Shown: positions 1 through 14,121, counted from the first letter of the stretch. The stretch is DNA of 64,000 nt from Herbiconiux gentiana (GCF_024978135.1 NZ_JANTEZ010000002.1:496001-560000); one strand, 5' to 3'. The notes: generated by a model from the sequence alone, not told the origin. Numbers and translations are program-made.

Positions 1-1542
<1,542 letters not shown>

Positions 1543-1543
<1 letters not shown>

Positions 1544-2451
1544 CAGTTGCCCCCGTCGCTGCCGGGCCCACGACCGAAGAGCGCGGTCGAGCATCCGTCG
1601 TCGCCCGCCTCGGACACCGAGAGGCTGGTCGCCGCGACCGCCCCCTTGTCGTCGGCCTCGCCCGTCGCGGTGACGCAGCTGCCGACCGTGAGGGCGGAGG
1701 CGTCGGCCGAGCGCACCACGCTGAACGTCGTGGACCCGTCGACGGCTACCGTCTCCGAGCTCTCGGTTCCGTCGGGGGACGTGACGGCGACGTCGAAGCC
1801 GCTCGCCGTGACGGCGGTGACAAGGCCGCTCACGAAGCCGCCGAAGCCGCCGCCCGCACCACCCGAGCCGTCACCGGGCGCACCGGTCGGGGCGCCGGCG
1901 CCGTCGGGCAGGTCGGTGGGCATCACGCCGTCGGGCGCCGCGCCGTCCGGCATTCCGGTCGGCATCACCCCCTCCGGCGCCGCACCGCCGGGCATCCCCC
2001 CGCCCCCGCCACCCGAGGCGCCCGGCGCCTCGCACTCGCCGTCGACCGCCGCGCTGACCACCACCGAGGTGGCGGCGGCGTCGCCGGACCCACCGGCGGC
2101 CCCGGACATCACCACGACGCACGACCCGACGGTGACGTCGGCCGACGAGCCCGCGACGGTCGCGGTGATCGTCGTGTCGGCTCCCACGGTGACCGCGGTC
2201 TGCGCGTCGTCGCCCTGCACCTGGAGGGTGCTCCCCGACACGGCGGCGATCTCCCCGGTGACACCACGGCCGGCGGGGGAGGAGCCGCCCGCGGAGGCCG
2301 CGGAACCGGCCGAGGAGGCCGCCGGGGACGGAGTCGAGCCGGCGCTGGTCGCCGACGCGCAGGCCGACAGGGCGAGCATCCCGGCGACACCGAGGGCACC
2401 CAGTGCCACGGAGAGACGTGCGGGACGGGATGACGGGGAGAGGGTTCTCAT
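1543..2451 (-). CDS. Lipoprotein with two DUF5666-like domains
   Basis: Secreted lipoprotein of 302 residues, function unknown. The signal peptide ends in a lipobox (LALSAC, Cys about residue 31). Two similar beta-rich modules follow, one starting [18 protein letters not shown] and one starting [17 protein letters not shown]. Each ends in VGSCV plus a short tail, which is the DUF5666 pattern. They are separated by a Gly/Met/Pro-rich linker with repeated [14 protein letters not shown]-like units. The ATG at 2451 was chosen because the lipoprotein signal begins there; the open frame upstream is antisense noise from the permease region. It lies between the permease and the second adaptor and so belongs to the export operon. 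A role as an extracytoplasmic accessory or substrate of the pump is inference. Confidence 0.75.
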
Positions 2452-2480
2452 GGTTCGTGCTTTCTGGGTGGAGGGCGGGT

Positions 2481-3713
2481 CTATTCGCTGCGCAGAGCGT
2501 CGATCGGCGCGAGCCGGGCGGCCCGCGTGGCGGGGTAGACCCCGAAGAGCAGGCCGATGCCGACGGCCACGACGATGGACAGCACCACGGCGGCCGGGGA
2601 CACCTCGATGGAGGAGCCGATCACGCCGGGCAGGGCGAAGGCGGAGGCGATGCCGAGCACCGCCCCGAGCAGCCCGCCGGACAGCCCGAGGATCGCCGCC
2701 TCGACGAGGAACTGTCGGCGGATCGCCCAGGGCGGGGCCCCGAGCGCCTTGCGGAGCCCGATCTCCCGCGTGCGCTCGGAGACCGAGACCAGCATGATGT
2801 TCATCACTCCGATCCCGCCGACGAGCAGCGACAGCGCGGCGATGCCGGTGAGCAGCACGGTGAGCGTCCGGTAGATCGACGTGGCGGTGTCGACCAGGGC
2901 GTCCTGGCTCGCGATGGTGAAGTCGGCGTCGGCCGCGGCCGAGATGCCGTGCAGGTTGAGCAGCACCGACGTGGCCTCCTGGTAGGCGGCCGAGAGCTGG
3001 CCGTCCCCGGCCGCCTTCAGGTAGATCGTCGACACCGACGAGGCGCTGGACGCCCCGACGAGCTGGCTCGACGAGGTCGACAGCGGCACCACGGCGAGGT
3101 CGTCGAGGTTCGACGACGAGTCCGATCCCGCCGACGCGAGCACCCCGATCACTTCGAGACCTCGGCCGTCGATCGTCACCGTGCGCCCGACGACGTTCGT
3201 GGTGCCGAAGAGCTCGGTGGCCGTCTCCGTGCCGAGCACGACGACCGACGCGGCCGTGTCCTGATCCTCCTCGTCGATGAACTCGCCCGACAGCATCTCG
3301 CGGGAGCGCACGTCGAGCCACGAGGGGGTCGTGCCGGTGACCGTGGTGGTCCAGTTGCCGTCGCCGGCCTCCAGCGAGAGCGAACTCGACTTCTCGGCCG
3401 CGACCGCGGCGATGTCGGGCGCGTTGACCGAGGAGGAGAGCGCCTCGGCGTCGGAGGCGGTGAGGCTCGAACCGGTGCCGAAACCGCCGCGCAGGCCCGA
3501 GCTGTCGGTGCTCGATCCCGGCGAGACGATCAGCAGGTCGCTGCCGAGCGAGCTGATCTGCGAGCTCACGTCCTTCTGCGTGCCGAGGCCGAGGCCGACC
3601 GTGAGGATCACCGCGGCGATGCCGATCAGGATGCCGAGGACGGTCAGCACCGACCGCAGCGCGTGCGACCTGACGGCCGACCAGCTGGTGTCGAGGGTCT
3701 CACGCCAGTTCAT
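2481..3713 (-). CDS. MacB-type ABC transporter permease (FtsX domain)
   Basis: Integral membrane permease of 410 residues in the MacB/LolC mechanotransmission family. It has one TM helix near residues 20-45 ([19 protein letters not shown]), a large extracytoplasmic MacB_PCD-like domain and three C-terminal helices with the FtsX signature, including [21 protein letters not shown]. Family knowledge: such permeases drive substrates already outside the membrane and do not act as classical translocators. The start overlaps the ATPase stop by 4 bases (ATGA), indicating translational coupling. Its TAG stop is 30 bp before the lipoprotein start. Confidence 0.9.
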   Translation of the reverse strand: MNWRETLDTSWSAVRSHALRSVLTVLGILIGIAAVILTVGLGLGTQKDVSSQISSLGSDLLIVSPGSSTDSSGLRGGFGTGSSLTASDAEALSSSVNAPDIAAVAAEKSSSLSLEAGDGNWTTTVTGTTPSWLDVRSREMLSGEFIDEEDQDTAASVVVLGTETATELFGTTNVVGRTVTIDGRGLEVIGVLASAGSDSSSNLDDLAVVPLSTSSSQLVGASSASSVSTIYLKAAGDGQLSAAYQEATSVLLNLHGISAAADADFTIASQDALVDTATSIYRTLTVLLTGIAALSLLVGGIGVMNIMLVSVSERTREIGLRKALGAPPWAIRRQFLVEAAILGLSGGLLGAVLGIASAFALPGVIGSSIEVSPAAVVLSIVVAVGIGLLFGVYPATRAARLAPIDALRSE

Positions 3714-4426
3714 GCGCGCACCTCCTCGCCGTGGAGCAGCCCGTCCCGCACACGGACCGTGCGCCGGGCGCGGTCGGCCACCTCCTGCTCGTGGGTGATC
3801 AGCACGATCGTGCGCCCGAGACCGTGGAGCTCGTCGAACAGCCCGAGCACGTCCTCCGTCGAGACGGAGTCGAGGTTGCCCGTCGGCTCGTCGGCCAGGA
3901 TGAGCGTCGGCTCGCCGACGAGGGCCCGGGCCACGGCGACCCGCTGCTGCTGTCCGCCGGAGAGCTCACCGGGTCGGTTGCCGTACCGGTCGCCGAGCCC
4001 GACCCGGTCGAGCGCCTCCTCCGCCCGGCGGCGCCGATCGGCGGCGGGCACCCGGGCGTACAGCAACGGCAGCTCGACGTTGCGCCAGGCCTCGAGCGAG
4101 GGCAGCAGGTTGAACTGCTGGAAGACGAAACCGATCCGCTGGTTCCGGATGCGCGCCAGCTCGACCTCGTCGAAGTCGTCGACGTCGGCCCCCGCCAGGC
4201 GGTAGCTTCCGGAGCTCAGGGTGTCGAGGCAGCCCAGGATGTTCATCAGGGTCGACTTGCCCGAGCCCGAGGGGCCCATGACGGCGACGTACTCTCCCTC
4301 GCCGATCTCGAGATCGACCCCGCGCAAGGCCTCGAACTCGATCGATCCCGAGCGGTAGACCTTCTTCGCCTCGGTGAGACGGATGACCGGCTCGACGATC
4401 CCGTCCGACGACGCGCGCTCAACCAC
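3710..4426 (-). CDS. MacB/LolD-type ABC transporter ATP-binding protein
   Basis: Cytoplasmic ATPase of 238 residues energising the adjacent FtsX-like permease. Walker [10 protein letters not shown] is at residues 51-59, the Q-loop within [10 protein letters not shown] near 101-110, the signature LSGGQQQRV near 155-163, Walker [13 protein letters not shown] near 175-186, and the H-loop in LITHE. The PTGNLD and FNLLP wording is typical of the MacB/LolD/FtsE branch. It overlaps the upstream adaptor gene by 8 bases and the permease by 4, so the three are almost certainly one translationally coupled unit. The substrate is not deducible. Confidence 0.93.
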   Translation of the reverse strand: MVERASSDGIVEPVIRLTEAKKVYRSGSIEFEALRGVDLEIGEGEYVAVMGPSGSGKSTLMNILGCLDTLSSGSYRLAGADVDDFDEVELARIRNQRIGFVFQQFNLLPSLEAWRNVELPLLYARVPAADRRRRAEEALDRVGLGDRYGNRPGELSGGQQQRVAVARALVGEPTLILADEPTGNLDSVSTEDVLGLFDELHGLGRTIVLITHEQEVADRARRTVRVRDGLLHGEEVRA

Positions 4427-5669
4427 CGTTCACCGCCCCTCCGGGAGCCTGCCCGCCGAACCGGCCGGGGTCGAAGCCCTCGGGGAGCTCCCCGCCGAAC
4501 TGGCTCGGATCCAGGCCGTCGGGAAGCTGCGTCGTGCCGGAACCGGAGCCGGAGCCCGGCGTGAACACGGTCACCTGCACCGTCTCGCCTTCGACGAGAC
4601 CCTCGACGATCTCCGTGAGGTCGCCCGCGGTCTCACCGACGGTCACCGTCCGGGTGGATTCCCCACCGTCGGCGTCGACCACGGTCACGGTCGAGGTGCC
4701 GTCGTCGGCGGTGGTCACCGCGCCGCTCGGCACGGTCAGCACGTCGGTGCGCCGCTCGTAGACGATCGAGGCCGTGACGGCGATGCCGTCGTGCAGACCG
4801 TCGGGCGAGCCGGTCACCGCCACCGTGACGGGGTAGGCGGCGGCCCCCGACGAGGTGGAGGGCAGGAGCCCGACCTCGCTGACGGTGCCGAAGAAGGAGT
4901 CCCCGTCGTCGGTGGAGAACTCGACCTGATCGCCGACGGCGACGTTCGTGACGTCCCGTTCGCCGACGGTGAGCGCCGCCTCCCAGGAGTCGGTGCCGAC
5001 GATCGTGAACTGCGCGGCGGACGTGCCGGAGTCGGTCCCGGTCGACGGGGTGGAGCCGGTCGACGAGGACTGTCCGCCCACGACGTCGCCGACGGCGAGG
5101 CCGACGGCGGTCACGAGGCCCGAGACGGGAGCGGTGAGCGTGGTCTTGCCGACGGCGGCCGACGCCGTGTCGACGCTCTTCGCCGCGACGTCGACGGCGG
5201 CCGAGGCGGCCGCGATCGTCGCGGTGTCGGCATCGCTGCCGTCGTCGTCGGACTCGGCCGACGCGAGGGCGGCCCTGGCCGAGGCCAGGTTCGCCTCGGC
5301 CTCGAGCAGATCGGCCTGCACGCTCAGCGTGTCGACCGTCGCGAGCACGTCTCCCGCCGTCACCGTCGATCCGGCGACCACATTCACCGCGGTGACGGTT
5401 CCGGCGACCTCGAAGGCCACGTCCTCGTCGACGCTCGGGGCGAGCGTGCCCGTGGCGGCGACGGTCTTGTCCAGGGTCTCCAGGGAGGCCGCGACGGTCC
5501 GGCTGACCGGACCGTCAGCCGACGCCGACGCCGACGCCGCGCCCGACGTCAGCTGCACCACCACGGCGGAGGCGCAGCCGGCCACGACCAGCACGGTCGC
5601 GGCGGCGATGATGATCTTCGTACGGCGTCGGAGGCGACTCGGGCGTCGCAGGGGCCTGATGCTCTTCAT
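4419..5669 (-). CDS. HlyD/MacA-like efflux adaptor, first gene of the operon
   Basis: Adaptor of 416 residues. An N-terminal basic stretch and TM anchor (KIIIAAATVLVVAG) are followed by a lipoyl half (GTVTAVNVVAGSTVTAGDVLATVD), a short helical hairpin rich in Ala/Ser, the second lipoyl half ([20 protein letters not shown]) and beta-barrel/membrane-proximal domains. The C-terminus carries LPDGLDPSQFGGELPEGFDPGRFGG, two near-repeats. ATG 5669 has a GGGAG a few bases upstream. A TAGGGT hexamer at 5722-5727 on the same strand is a possible -10. Being first in the operon, it is the likely dedicated partner of the MacB-like pump. Confidence 0.88.
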   Translation of the reverse strand: MKSIRPLRRPSRLRRRTKIIIAAATVLVVAGCASAVVVQLTSGAASASASADGPVSRTVAASLETLDKTVAATGTLAPSVDEDVAFEVAGTVTAVNVVAGSTVTAGDVLATVDTLSVQADLLEAEANLASARAALASAESDDDGSDADTATIAAASAAVDVAAKSVDTASAAVGKTTLTAPVSGLVTAVGLAVGDVVGGQSSSTGSTPSTGTDSGTSAAQFTIVGTDSWEAALTVGERDVTNVAVGDQVEFSTDDGDSFFGTVSEVGLLPSTSSGAAAYPVTVAVTGSPDGLHDGIAVTASIVYERRTDVLTVPSGAVTTADDGTSTVTVVDADGGESTRTVTVGETAGDLTEIVEGLVEGETVQVTVFTPGSGSGSGTTQLPDGLDPSQFGGELPEGFDPGRFGGQAPGGAVNGG

Positions 5670-5780
5670 GGTCTCCCTCGGTGCCGGCCGCTGGGCCGGG
5701 GGCGGGTATCGGATGCGACCGACCCTAGGGACGCCGGATATCAGCCGCCTTGCCCCGACCTTTCGGTCACCTATGACCCG

Positions 5781-5833
5781 CGCTCACGCCCGGAGACCCG
5801 CTCACGCCGGAGACCCGCTCACGCCCGAGACCC
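5781..5833. repeat. Three tandem copies of an 18-19 bp unit
   Basis: The unit CGCTCACGCCCGGAGACC and close variants occur three times back to back, just downstream of the GH78 stop and upstream of the export-operon promoter region. No function is visible. It is probably a small slippage product between the two transcription units. Confidence 0.7.
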
Positions 5834-5837
5834 GCGG

Positions 5838-8416
<2,579 letters not shown>

Positions 8417-8420
<4 letters not shown>

Positions 8421-10768
8421 TTCTCGTCCGCCTCGCGCCAGGCGCCCCGGCGCAGCACCACGATCTCGTCGACCTCGCAGAGCGGATGCTCGACAGCGCG
8501 ACGACGTCGGGCGGCGCCGTCGGGCAGCCCCACCCTCGCCTCCGGGTGCAGCGGCAGCACCTCGAGCGTGAGCTCCGAGTCGGGCCCGACTCCCAGTCGG
8601 GCCGTGTCGACGAGCAGGGGCACACCCGACCAGAACTGGTCGTGCACGATGACGCCGTCGACCAGCAGCCGGGCGACGTCTCCGGCCCAGTGCACCTCGA
8701 GCTCGCCGCCCTCGAGCGCCCACGGCGGCAGCTCCAGCCGCAAGACCCGGGCGGACCGCCGGAAGGCGTCGTCGTCGGGGGCCGAGGCCCGGCCCTCCGA
8801 CTCGCCGTAGCCGGCGGGAGGTGCGCCCTCGGTCGTGACGAGCTGGGCCGCCACCGGCGTCGGAGGCACCGACGGATCGACGACGAGCCCTCGGACCTCG
8901 CTCAGGCGCCGCCGCGCCGGATCGTAGCGGGCCACCTCCGGCCGGTCGCCGGAGAAGCGACCCGCGAGCGAGCCGGCGTCGTGCCAGAGGGGTTCGGCCG
9001 ACAGCACCAGCCGGCGGTCGGCGCCACCGCCCACCACCCAGACCCGATCGGCGCGGGCCGCGGGGACGACGAGGACGTCGAGCCGCCGTGAGCCCTCGAC
9101 CACCGGGATCACGACCGGCTCGGCGCTGTCGACCACCACGGTGTCGCCGTCGAGGCCCGTACCGGGCACCGGCTCGACGACGGCGGACGGCGCAAAGGCC
9201 AGGCGCGGCTCGATCCCGGGTTCCGCCGTGAGCACGAGGGTGGGCACGTCGCCGGGCAGCACCGTCAGCGCACTGGCCGTCGCCCACCGGACGGTCACCC
9301 CGCCGACCGGGAGGCCGACCGGCCAGCGCGCGAGGGTGCCCGACGGAATGCTCACCGGGACGTCGGGGAACTCGACCGTGCTCGATCCGAGATCGATCGA
9401 GAAGCGCGCGTCGGGATGGTCGGGCAGCGGCACGATCGGCTGGTGCCGGCTGACGAAGACGAACGCCGTCGTGCCGTCGCTGCGGATCGCCCAGCGGAGG
9501 GTCTCGACGTCGTCGATCCCGGCGGGGAGCAGACCGGGCAGGGTCGAGGGCATCGGCGCCAGCACCGAGCCGAAGGCGTCGAGGAAGGCGTGCTGCCGGC
9601 GGAGGTGGGAATGCGACTCGGCCGGACGCCCGGTGGCGCCGACGGGCGCTCCGAAGTCGTAGTCGAAGCGCGGCAGGTCGTTCGGATAGCCGGTCGCGTG
9701 CGACTCCTGCAGGCCGAGCCGGCCGGCCGGGTTGGTCCCGCCGGTGTACATGTAGTAGCCCTGCCACGCCGATCCGTTGCCGATCTTGCTCTGGGCCACG
9801 GCCGCGACGTCGAGACCCGTCAGCTTCGGGCGACGCTGATACGCCGTCGCCATGCCGCCGCCCAGCTCGCAGGTGGCGGCCGGGAACAGCGGAGACGGGG
9901 TGCGCGGCTCGGCGACGTCCGCCGTCACCCCCGCGATGCCGGGATGCTCCCGCAGATCGGCTCCGATTCCGGGATCGTCCCAGACGTGCGAGTAGAAGAA
10001 GTGCTCCCGGAAGGTGGCGTCCCAGGGGGCGTCCCACGGCACCCAGAACCCGTCCCCGTACCCTCCGAAGAGGGGCATGACGTCGGCCTCGGGCAGCTGG
10101 GCGCCGCCCCAGCCGGTAGCAGTCCAGATCGGCGCCCGCATCCCCGCGTCGCGCGCCAGTCGCTTCAGCGTGCTGATGTGCTCGGGCTGGTCGTACAGCT
10201 CGTTCTCGATCTGTATGGCGATGATCGGGCCGTCCTCGCCGAACAGCCCGGCGAGCTCGTCTCCGAGCCGCTGAAACCACGGTCGCACCAGCGCCAGGTA
10301 CCCGGGGTCGTCGGTCCGCACCGCGACCGGTGCCTGCTGCACCCAGTCGGGGAAGCCGCCGTTGCGCGCCTCGCCGTGGCACCAGGGCCCGAGGCGCAGC
10401 ACGAAGTCGAGCTCGACCTCGGCGCAGAGCTCGACGAAGGCGCGGAGGTCGCGGTTGCCGTCGAAGCGCACCTCGCCGCGGGTCTCCTCGTGGTGGATCC
10501 AGAACACGTAGCTCGCGACCGCGGTGACCCCGCCCGACTTCATCAGCCTCAGCCGTTCGAGCCAGTCGGCCCGATCGACCCGGCTGTAGTGCATCTCCCC
10601 GGTGACCGGGATCACCGGCACACCGTCCCGTTCGAGATAGCGGCTGGTCAGCCGCACCCGGTCGTGTCGATCGACGTGATTGCTCATCGCAGGACGGGCG
10701 AGGGGCTCCGCCCAGGGCTCGTGCCGTGCGGCGAGCACGGTCGCGGCGTCGCGCGGCGCAGTGGTCAT
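8417..10768 (-). CDS. GH35-family beta-galactosidase
   Basis: Retaining beta-galactosidase-like enzyme, 783 residues from ATG 10768, no signal peptide. The TIM barrel starts at GVPVIPVTGEMHYSRV. Acid/base Glu is in IQIENE (about E190) and the nucleophile Glu in CELGGG (about E301); beta-sandwich domains follow. The start is uncertain: GTG 10792 has GAGGG directly abutting it, ATG 10768 has only a weak ribosome site, and ATG 10687 would still keep the whole barrel. It is the first gene of the leftward arm, coupled by a 4-base overlap to the GH78 gene and divergent from a sugar ABC importer. It probably acts on imported rhamno-galacto-oligosaccharides (inference from the neighbours). Confidence 0.85.
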
Positions 10769-10806
10769 CAGTTCTGCTTCGAAAGCTGTCACCCCTCAAC
10801 GCTATC

Positions 10807-10820
10807 TGAGATCGTTCACA
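10807..10820. promoter_or_regulatory. LacI-type operator, copy 1
   Basis: TGAGATCGTTCACA, a near-palindrome that fits the LacI-family pattern TGnnAnCGnTnnCA. It lies 38 bp before the GH35 ATG at 10768 and recurs as an almost identical copy 77 bp to the right. The LacI protein of the same cluster (14136-15164) is the obvious candidate binder (inference). Confidence 0.65.
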
Positions 10821-10847
10821 GCCGTCCAGACCGCAAAGTATCAAAAA

Positions 10848-10861
10848 TGAATCGGTTTACA
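10848..10861. promoter_or_regulatory. Possible degenerate LacI-type site between the two operators
   Basis: TGAATCGGTTTACA keeps the outer TG/CA and the inner TT of LacI-type operators but lacks full dyad symmetry. It lies in the AT-richer middle of the divergent promoter region, which may also hold the promoters themselves. Weak evidence. Confidence 0.25.
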
Positions 10862-10883
10862 GATGGATGCTCGTCTGCAACAC

Positions 10884-10897
10884 TGAGATCGATCACA
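10884..10897. promoter_or_regulatory. LacI-type operator, copy 2
   Basis: TGAGATCGATCACA, symmetric except at the third position of each arm. It differs from copy 1 by one base, and the identity extends to 17 of 18 bases (10806-10823 against 10883-10900). It sits on the importer side, so paired binding or looping over both divergent promoters is plausible. Confidence 0.68.
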
Positions 10898-10921
10898 GCC
10901 TTCCTCAACGGAGACGGAACG

Positions 10922-10972
10922 ATGAACTTCTCAACCCCGGCGCACGCCGCCGCCCCGGAGCCGGTCGCATGA
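10922..10972 (+). CDS. 16-codon leader ORF overlapping the permease start
   Basis: ATG 10922 is preceded by GGAG eight bases upstream and encodes MNFSTPAHAAAPEPVA. Its stop overlaps the permease ATG in ATGA. It may be a translational-coupling leader that opens the permease start, or simply a chance ORF. The permease also has its own GGAG (10956-10959) at good spacing. There is no evidence that the peptide is functional. Confidence 0.35.
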   Translation: MNFSTPAHAAAPEPVA

Positions 10973-11922
10973 CCGAGGTCCTGAACAACCCCGCCACGGC
11001 CGAGGCTGCCGAACGTCGGCCGTCGCGTCCGCGCCCCGCCAAACCGGGCCCCTCACACGGACCGCGCACGCCGACCTGGTTCGTCGTGCCGGCGATCGTG
11101 GTCTACGCCCTGATCGTGCTCTGGCCGAACATCCAGGGCCTGTTCTATTCGTTCACCGACTGGGACGGTCTCGGCACCTCGTGGTCGTTCGTGGGGATCG
11201 ACAACTTCTTCGACGTGCTGGGCGACCCGAACACCCTGCGGGCCATCGGCAACACCTTCCTGATCACGATCGTGGTGACGGTGTTCCAGAACCTGATCGG
11301 TCTGCTCCTGGCGCTCGGCCTCAACACGAGCGTCAAATCGCGCTACGTGCTGCGCCTGGTCTTCTTCCTCCCGGTCGTGCTCACCCCGATCGTGGCCGGG
11401 TTCCTCTGGAAGTACCTGCTGAGCCCGACGGGCACGGTCAACGAGTTCCTGGGCTCCGTGGGCCTCGGCTGGGCCCAGCAGGACTGGCTCGGCAATCCCG
11501 ATCTCGTCGTCTACTCCATCTGCGCCGCGATCGTCTGGCAGGGCGCGGGCTACTCGATGGTGATCTTCCTGGCCGGCCTGCAGGGCGTGCCCGACGACGT
11601 GCTCGAGGCCGCGGCCATCGACGGGGCGGGGTCGTTCCGGCGCACGGTCAGCATCGTGCTGCCCCTGATCAACGGCGCGATCGTGATCAACGTGCTGTTG
11701 ACGCTGATCTCGACGCTGAAGCAGTTCGACACCGTGTTCGCCATGACGAAGGGCGGCCCGTCCGGCGCCTCCGAGACGATGGCCACCATCGTCTACAAGA
11801 CGGCCTTCACCTACCTGCAGTACCCGACCGCCCTCGCCCAGGGCGTGGTGCTGACGATCATCGTCGGCGTCATCGCCTTCGGCCAGTTCCGGCTGACCCA
11901 GCGACGTGGAGAGCTCTCGTGA
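10969..11922 (+). CDS. CUT1 sugar ABC transporter permease (MalF/UgpA type)
   Basis: Membrane component of 317 residues of an oligosaccharide importer. Six TM helices are visible from VVPAIVVYALIVLW onward. The cytoplasmic coupling loop EAAAIDGAG, which contacts the ATPase, lies near the C-terminal third. The basic, Pro-rich N-terminus is cytoplasmic. ATG 10969 (MTEVLNN) was preferred over the earlier in-frame ATG 10867, which would place the operator inside the gene. It overlaps the second permease by four bases (GTGA). Under control of the LacI-type operator at 10884-10897 (inference). No ATPase gene accompanies it. Confidence 0.9.
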   Translation: MTEVLNNPATAEAAERRPSRPRPAKPGPSHGPRTPTWFVVPAIVVYALIVLWPNIQGLFYSFTDWDGLGTSWSFVGIDNFFDVLGDPNTLRAIGNTFLITIVVTVFQNLIGLLLALGLNTSVKSRYVLRLVFFLPVVLTPIVAGFLWKYLLSPTGTVNEFLGSVGLGWAQQDWLGNPDLVVYSICAAIVWQGAGYSMVIFLAGLQGVPDDVLEAAAIDGAGSFRRTVSIVLPLINGAIVINVLLTLISTLKQFDTVFAMTKGGPSGASETMATIVYKTAFTYLQYPTALAQGVVLTIIVGVIAFGQFRLTQRRGELS

Positions 11923-12740
11923 ACCGCTACACCTACCGCACGGCGATCCTCGAGGTCGTGCTGATCCTCGCCGCCGTCGTGTTCATCTCCCCCCTCGTGG
12001 TGCTGCTGTCGGTGGCCCTGCGCGACGGCAGCGGCGACGTCGGCTTCCTCGGCTTCACCTGGCCGCTGAACTTCGGCAACTTCGCGACGGCGTGGACCGA
12101 GTCGGCCATGGGCGCCAGCCTGATCAACAGCGCCGTCATCACGATCTCCTCCGTCGCGCTGATCGTGCTGCTGGCCTCGACCGCCGCGTACACGCTCGCC
12201 CGCAAGACCCGCCGCTGGTCGCGGGGCGTCTTCTACCTGTTCCTCGCCGGGTTCCTGTTCCCCGGCCAGCTGGCGATGCTGCCGCTCTACCTCTGGTTCG
12301 CGAGCCTGGGGCTCGTCGGCAGCCCCGTGGCGGTGATCGCCATCAACGTCGGCGGCTTCCTCCCGTTCGCGATCTTCCTCTACGCGACGTTCCTGCGCGA
12401 CCTGCCCCGCGACTACGAGGAGGCGGCGACGATCGACGGCGCCTCGCCGGGCCGCACCTTCGTGGCGATCGTGTTCCCGCTGCTGCGGCCGATCACCGGC
12501 ACAATCGTGATCCTCGCTGGTCTGGCCATCTGGAACGACTTCTTCACGCCCCTGCTCTACCTCTCCGGCAGCAACTCGTCGACGGCACCGCTGTCGGTCT
12601 ACAGCTTCGTCAGCCTGTACGGCGCGAACTGGCCCCTCGTCTTCTCCGCCCTGATCATCTCGGTGATCCCCATCCTGATCGCCTACTTCCTGATGCAGCG
12701 GTTCATCATCCGGGGCTTCGCCTCGGGGCTCAAGGGCTGA
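11919..12740 (+). CDS. CUT1 sugar ABC transporter permease (MalG/UgpE type)
   Basis: Second permease, 273 residues, partner of the gene just upstream. It starts at GTG 11919, overlapping that gene's stop. Six hydrophobic helices are visible, with the coupling motif EAATIDGASPGRTF in the MalG-like position. It ends RGFASGLKG, a typical C-terminus of MalG-type proteins. The complex would import a di- or oligosaccharide released from rhamnose/galactose-containing polymers; the substrate is inferred only from the two flanking glycosidases. Confidence 0.9.
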   Translation: MNRYTYRTAILEVVLILAAVVFISPLVVLLSVALRDGSGDVGFLGFTWPLNFGNFATAWTESAMGASLINSAVITISSVALIVLLASTAAYTLARKTRRWSRGVFYLFLAGFLFPGQLAMLPLYLWFASLGLVGSPVAVIAINVGGFLPFAIFLYATFLRDLPRDYEEAATIDGASPGRTFVAIVFPLLRPITGTIVILAGLAIWNDFFTPLLYLSGSNSSTAPLSVYSFVSLYGANWPLVFSALIISVIPILIAYFLMQRFIIRGFASGLKG

Positions 12741-12788
12741 GCACACCCGACCACCACCACTCCTGCACACCATTCGAAAGGAACACCG

Positions 12789-14069
12789 ATGTCACTGAAG
12801 ACACAGCACACCAGGGCCCTCGCGGCGCTGGTCACCGTCGGCGCCGTGGGCGCCGCCCTCACCGGCTGCTCGACCGCCACCGGAGGAGGTTCGGGCGACG
12901 GGAACACCCTCACCGTCGGGACGAACGGCGGCACGGGCATGACGGCCGTGATCGAGAAGTTCGAAGCCGACCACCCCGGGGTGACCGTGAAGATCCAGGA
13001 CTCCCCCGAGAGCTACCAGCAGGTCACGGCCACCCAGCTCACCGGCGGCACCGCCCCCGACGTCATCCAAGTGTTCCCGGGAACCGGCAACAACGTCAGC
13101 GTCAAGATCGCCGGAGAGAAGGGCTTCTTCACCGATCTGAGCGACGAGAGCTGGGTCTCCGAGCTGCCCGACGCCTCCGTCGACCTGCTCTCGGCTCCCG
13201 ACGGCGCGGTCGTGGCCGTGCCCATGACCTTCTCGTCGATCGGGGCCATCTACAACACGGCAGCCCTCGCCGAGGTGGGTCTGACCGCCCCGACGACCTG
13301 GAGCGAGGTGCTGCAGTTCTGCTCCGACGCCACGGCCAAGGGCAAGGTCGCCTACGGACTCGGCCTCTCCGACACCTGGACCACGCAGCTGATCCCCTAC
13401 GCGCTGACCGCCACCCTGGTCTACGCCGACGACCCCGACTTCGTCGACCAGCAGGTCGACGGCTCGGCCAGCTTCTCCGACTCGAACTGGAAGCTCGCGC
13501 TGCAGAAGTACCAGGAGATGGACCAGGCCGGCTGCTTCAACCCCTCGCCGAACGGCACCGCCTACGCGCAGGTGCAGGAGGCGATCGCCGCGGGCACGAC
13601 CCTCGGCACCGTCAGCGTCGCCGCCGAGACCCAGGGCATCGAGAGCGTCTCCGGTACCGACCTCGATCTGGAGTTCGATCCCTTCCCGGCCACCGACGAC
13701 GCGGCGGAGACCTACCTCTCCGCGACCGTCGGTCCGTCGTTCGCCGTGAATGCCAAGGCGAAGGACCAGGACCTCGCGAAGCAGTTCGTCGCCTACCTCG
13801 CCGAACCGGCGACGCAGGTGGTTTATGCCACGGCCTACGGCGACACCGCCGCGCTGCCGGGTGACGAGAAGCAGGAGGGCCCGGTCGCCGGCGTCGTCGG
13901 GCAGTTCGTGAGCAGGAACACGATCTCGACCTGGCCCGACCAGCTCTGGCCGTCCACCACCGTGCAGCCCGCCCTCTTCGACGGCGTGCAGGCCCTGTTC
14001 ACCGGACAGCAGACCGTCGACGACGTGCTGCAGAAGATGGATGCCGCCTTCGTCGACGGCGCGAAGTAG
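12789..14069 (+). CDS. Sugar ABC transporter substrate-binding lipoprotein (CUT1)
   Basis: Extracellular solute-binding protein family 1, 426 residues. The signal peptide ends in a lipobox (ALTGC, Cys27). The mature protein begins with a Gly/Ser linker and then LTVGTNGGTGMTAVIEKFEADHPGV, the usual N-lobe start of family 1 binding proteins. An AAAGGA site precedes ATG 12789. It is the third gene of the importer unit; a strong hairpin follows its stop. No adjacent ATPase exists, so a shared MsiK-like ATPase elsewhere in the genome would be needed (family knowledge for actinobacterial CUT1 systems). Confidence 0.9.
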   Translation: MSLKTQHTRALAALVTVGAVGAALTGCSTATGGGSGDGNTLTVGTNGGTGMTAVIEKFEADHPGVTVKIQDSPESYQQVTATQLTGGTAPDVIQVFPGTGNNVSVKIAGEKGFFTDLSDESWVSELPDASVDLLSAPDGAVVAVPMTFSSIGAIYNTAALAEVGLTAPTTWSEVLQFCSDATAKGKVAYGLGLSDTWTTQLIPYALTATLVYADDPDFVDQQVDGSASFSDSNWKLALQKYQEMDQAGCFNPSPNGTAYAQVQEAIAAGTTLGTVSVAAETQGIESVSGTDLDLEFDPFPATDDAAETYLSATVGPSFAVNAKAKDQDLAKQFVAYLAEPATQVVYATAYGDTAALPGDEKQEGPVAGVVGQFVSRNTISTWPDQLWPSTTVQPALFDGVQALFTGQQTVDDVLQKMDAAFVDGAK

Positions 14070-14083
14070 GAACCAGGACCGAA

Positions 14084-14121
14084 CGCTCGCCGTGCCGCCG
14101 ACCTCGACGGCACGGCGAGCG
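14084..14121 (+). terminator. Hairpin terminator after the sugar importer
   Basis: Perfect 14-bp inverted repeat (CGCTCGCCGTGCCG and its complement) with a 10-base loop, lying between the binding-protein stop and the LacI start. There is no U-run, as is common in high-GC actinobacteria. It suggests that the regulator has its own promoter. Confidence 0.7.
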
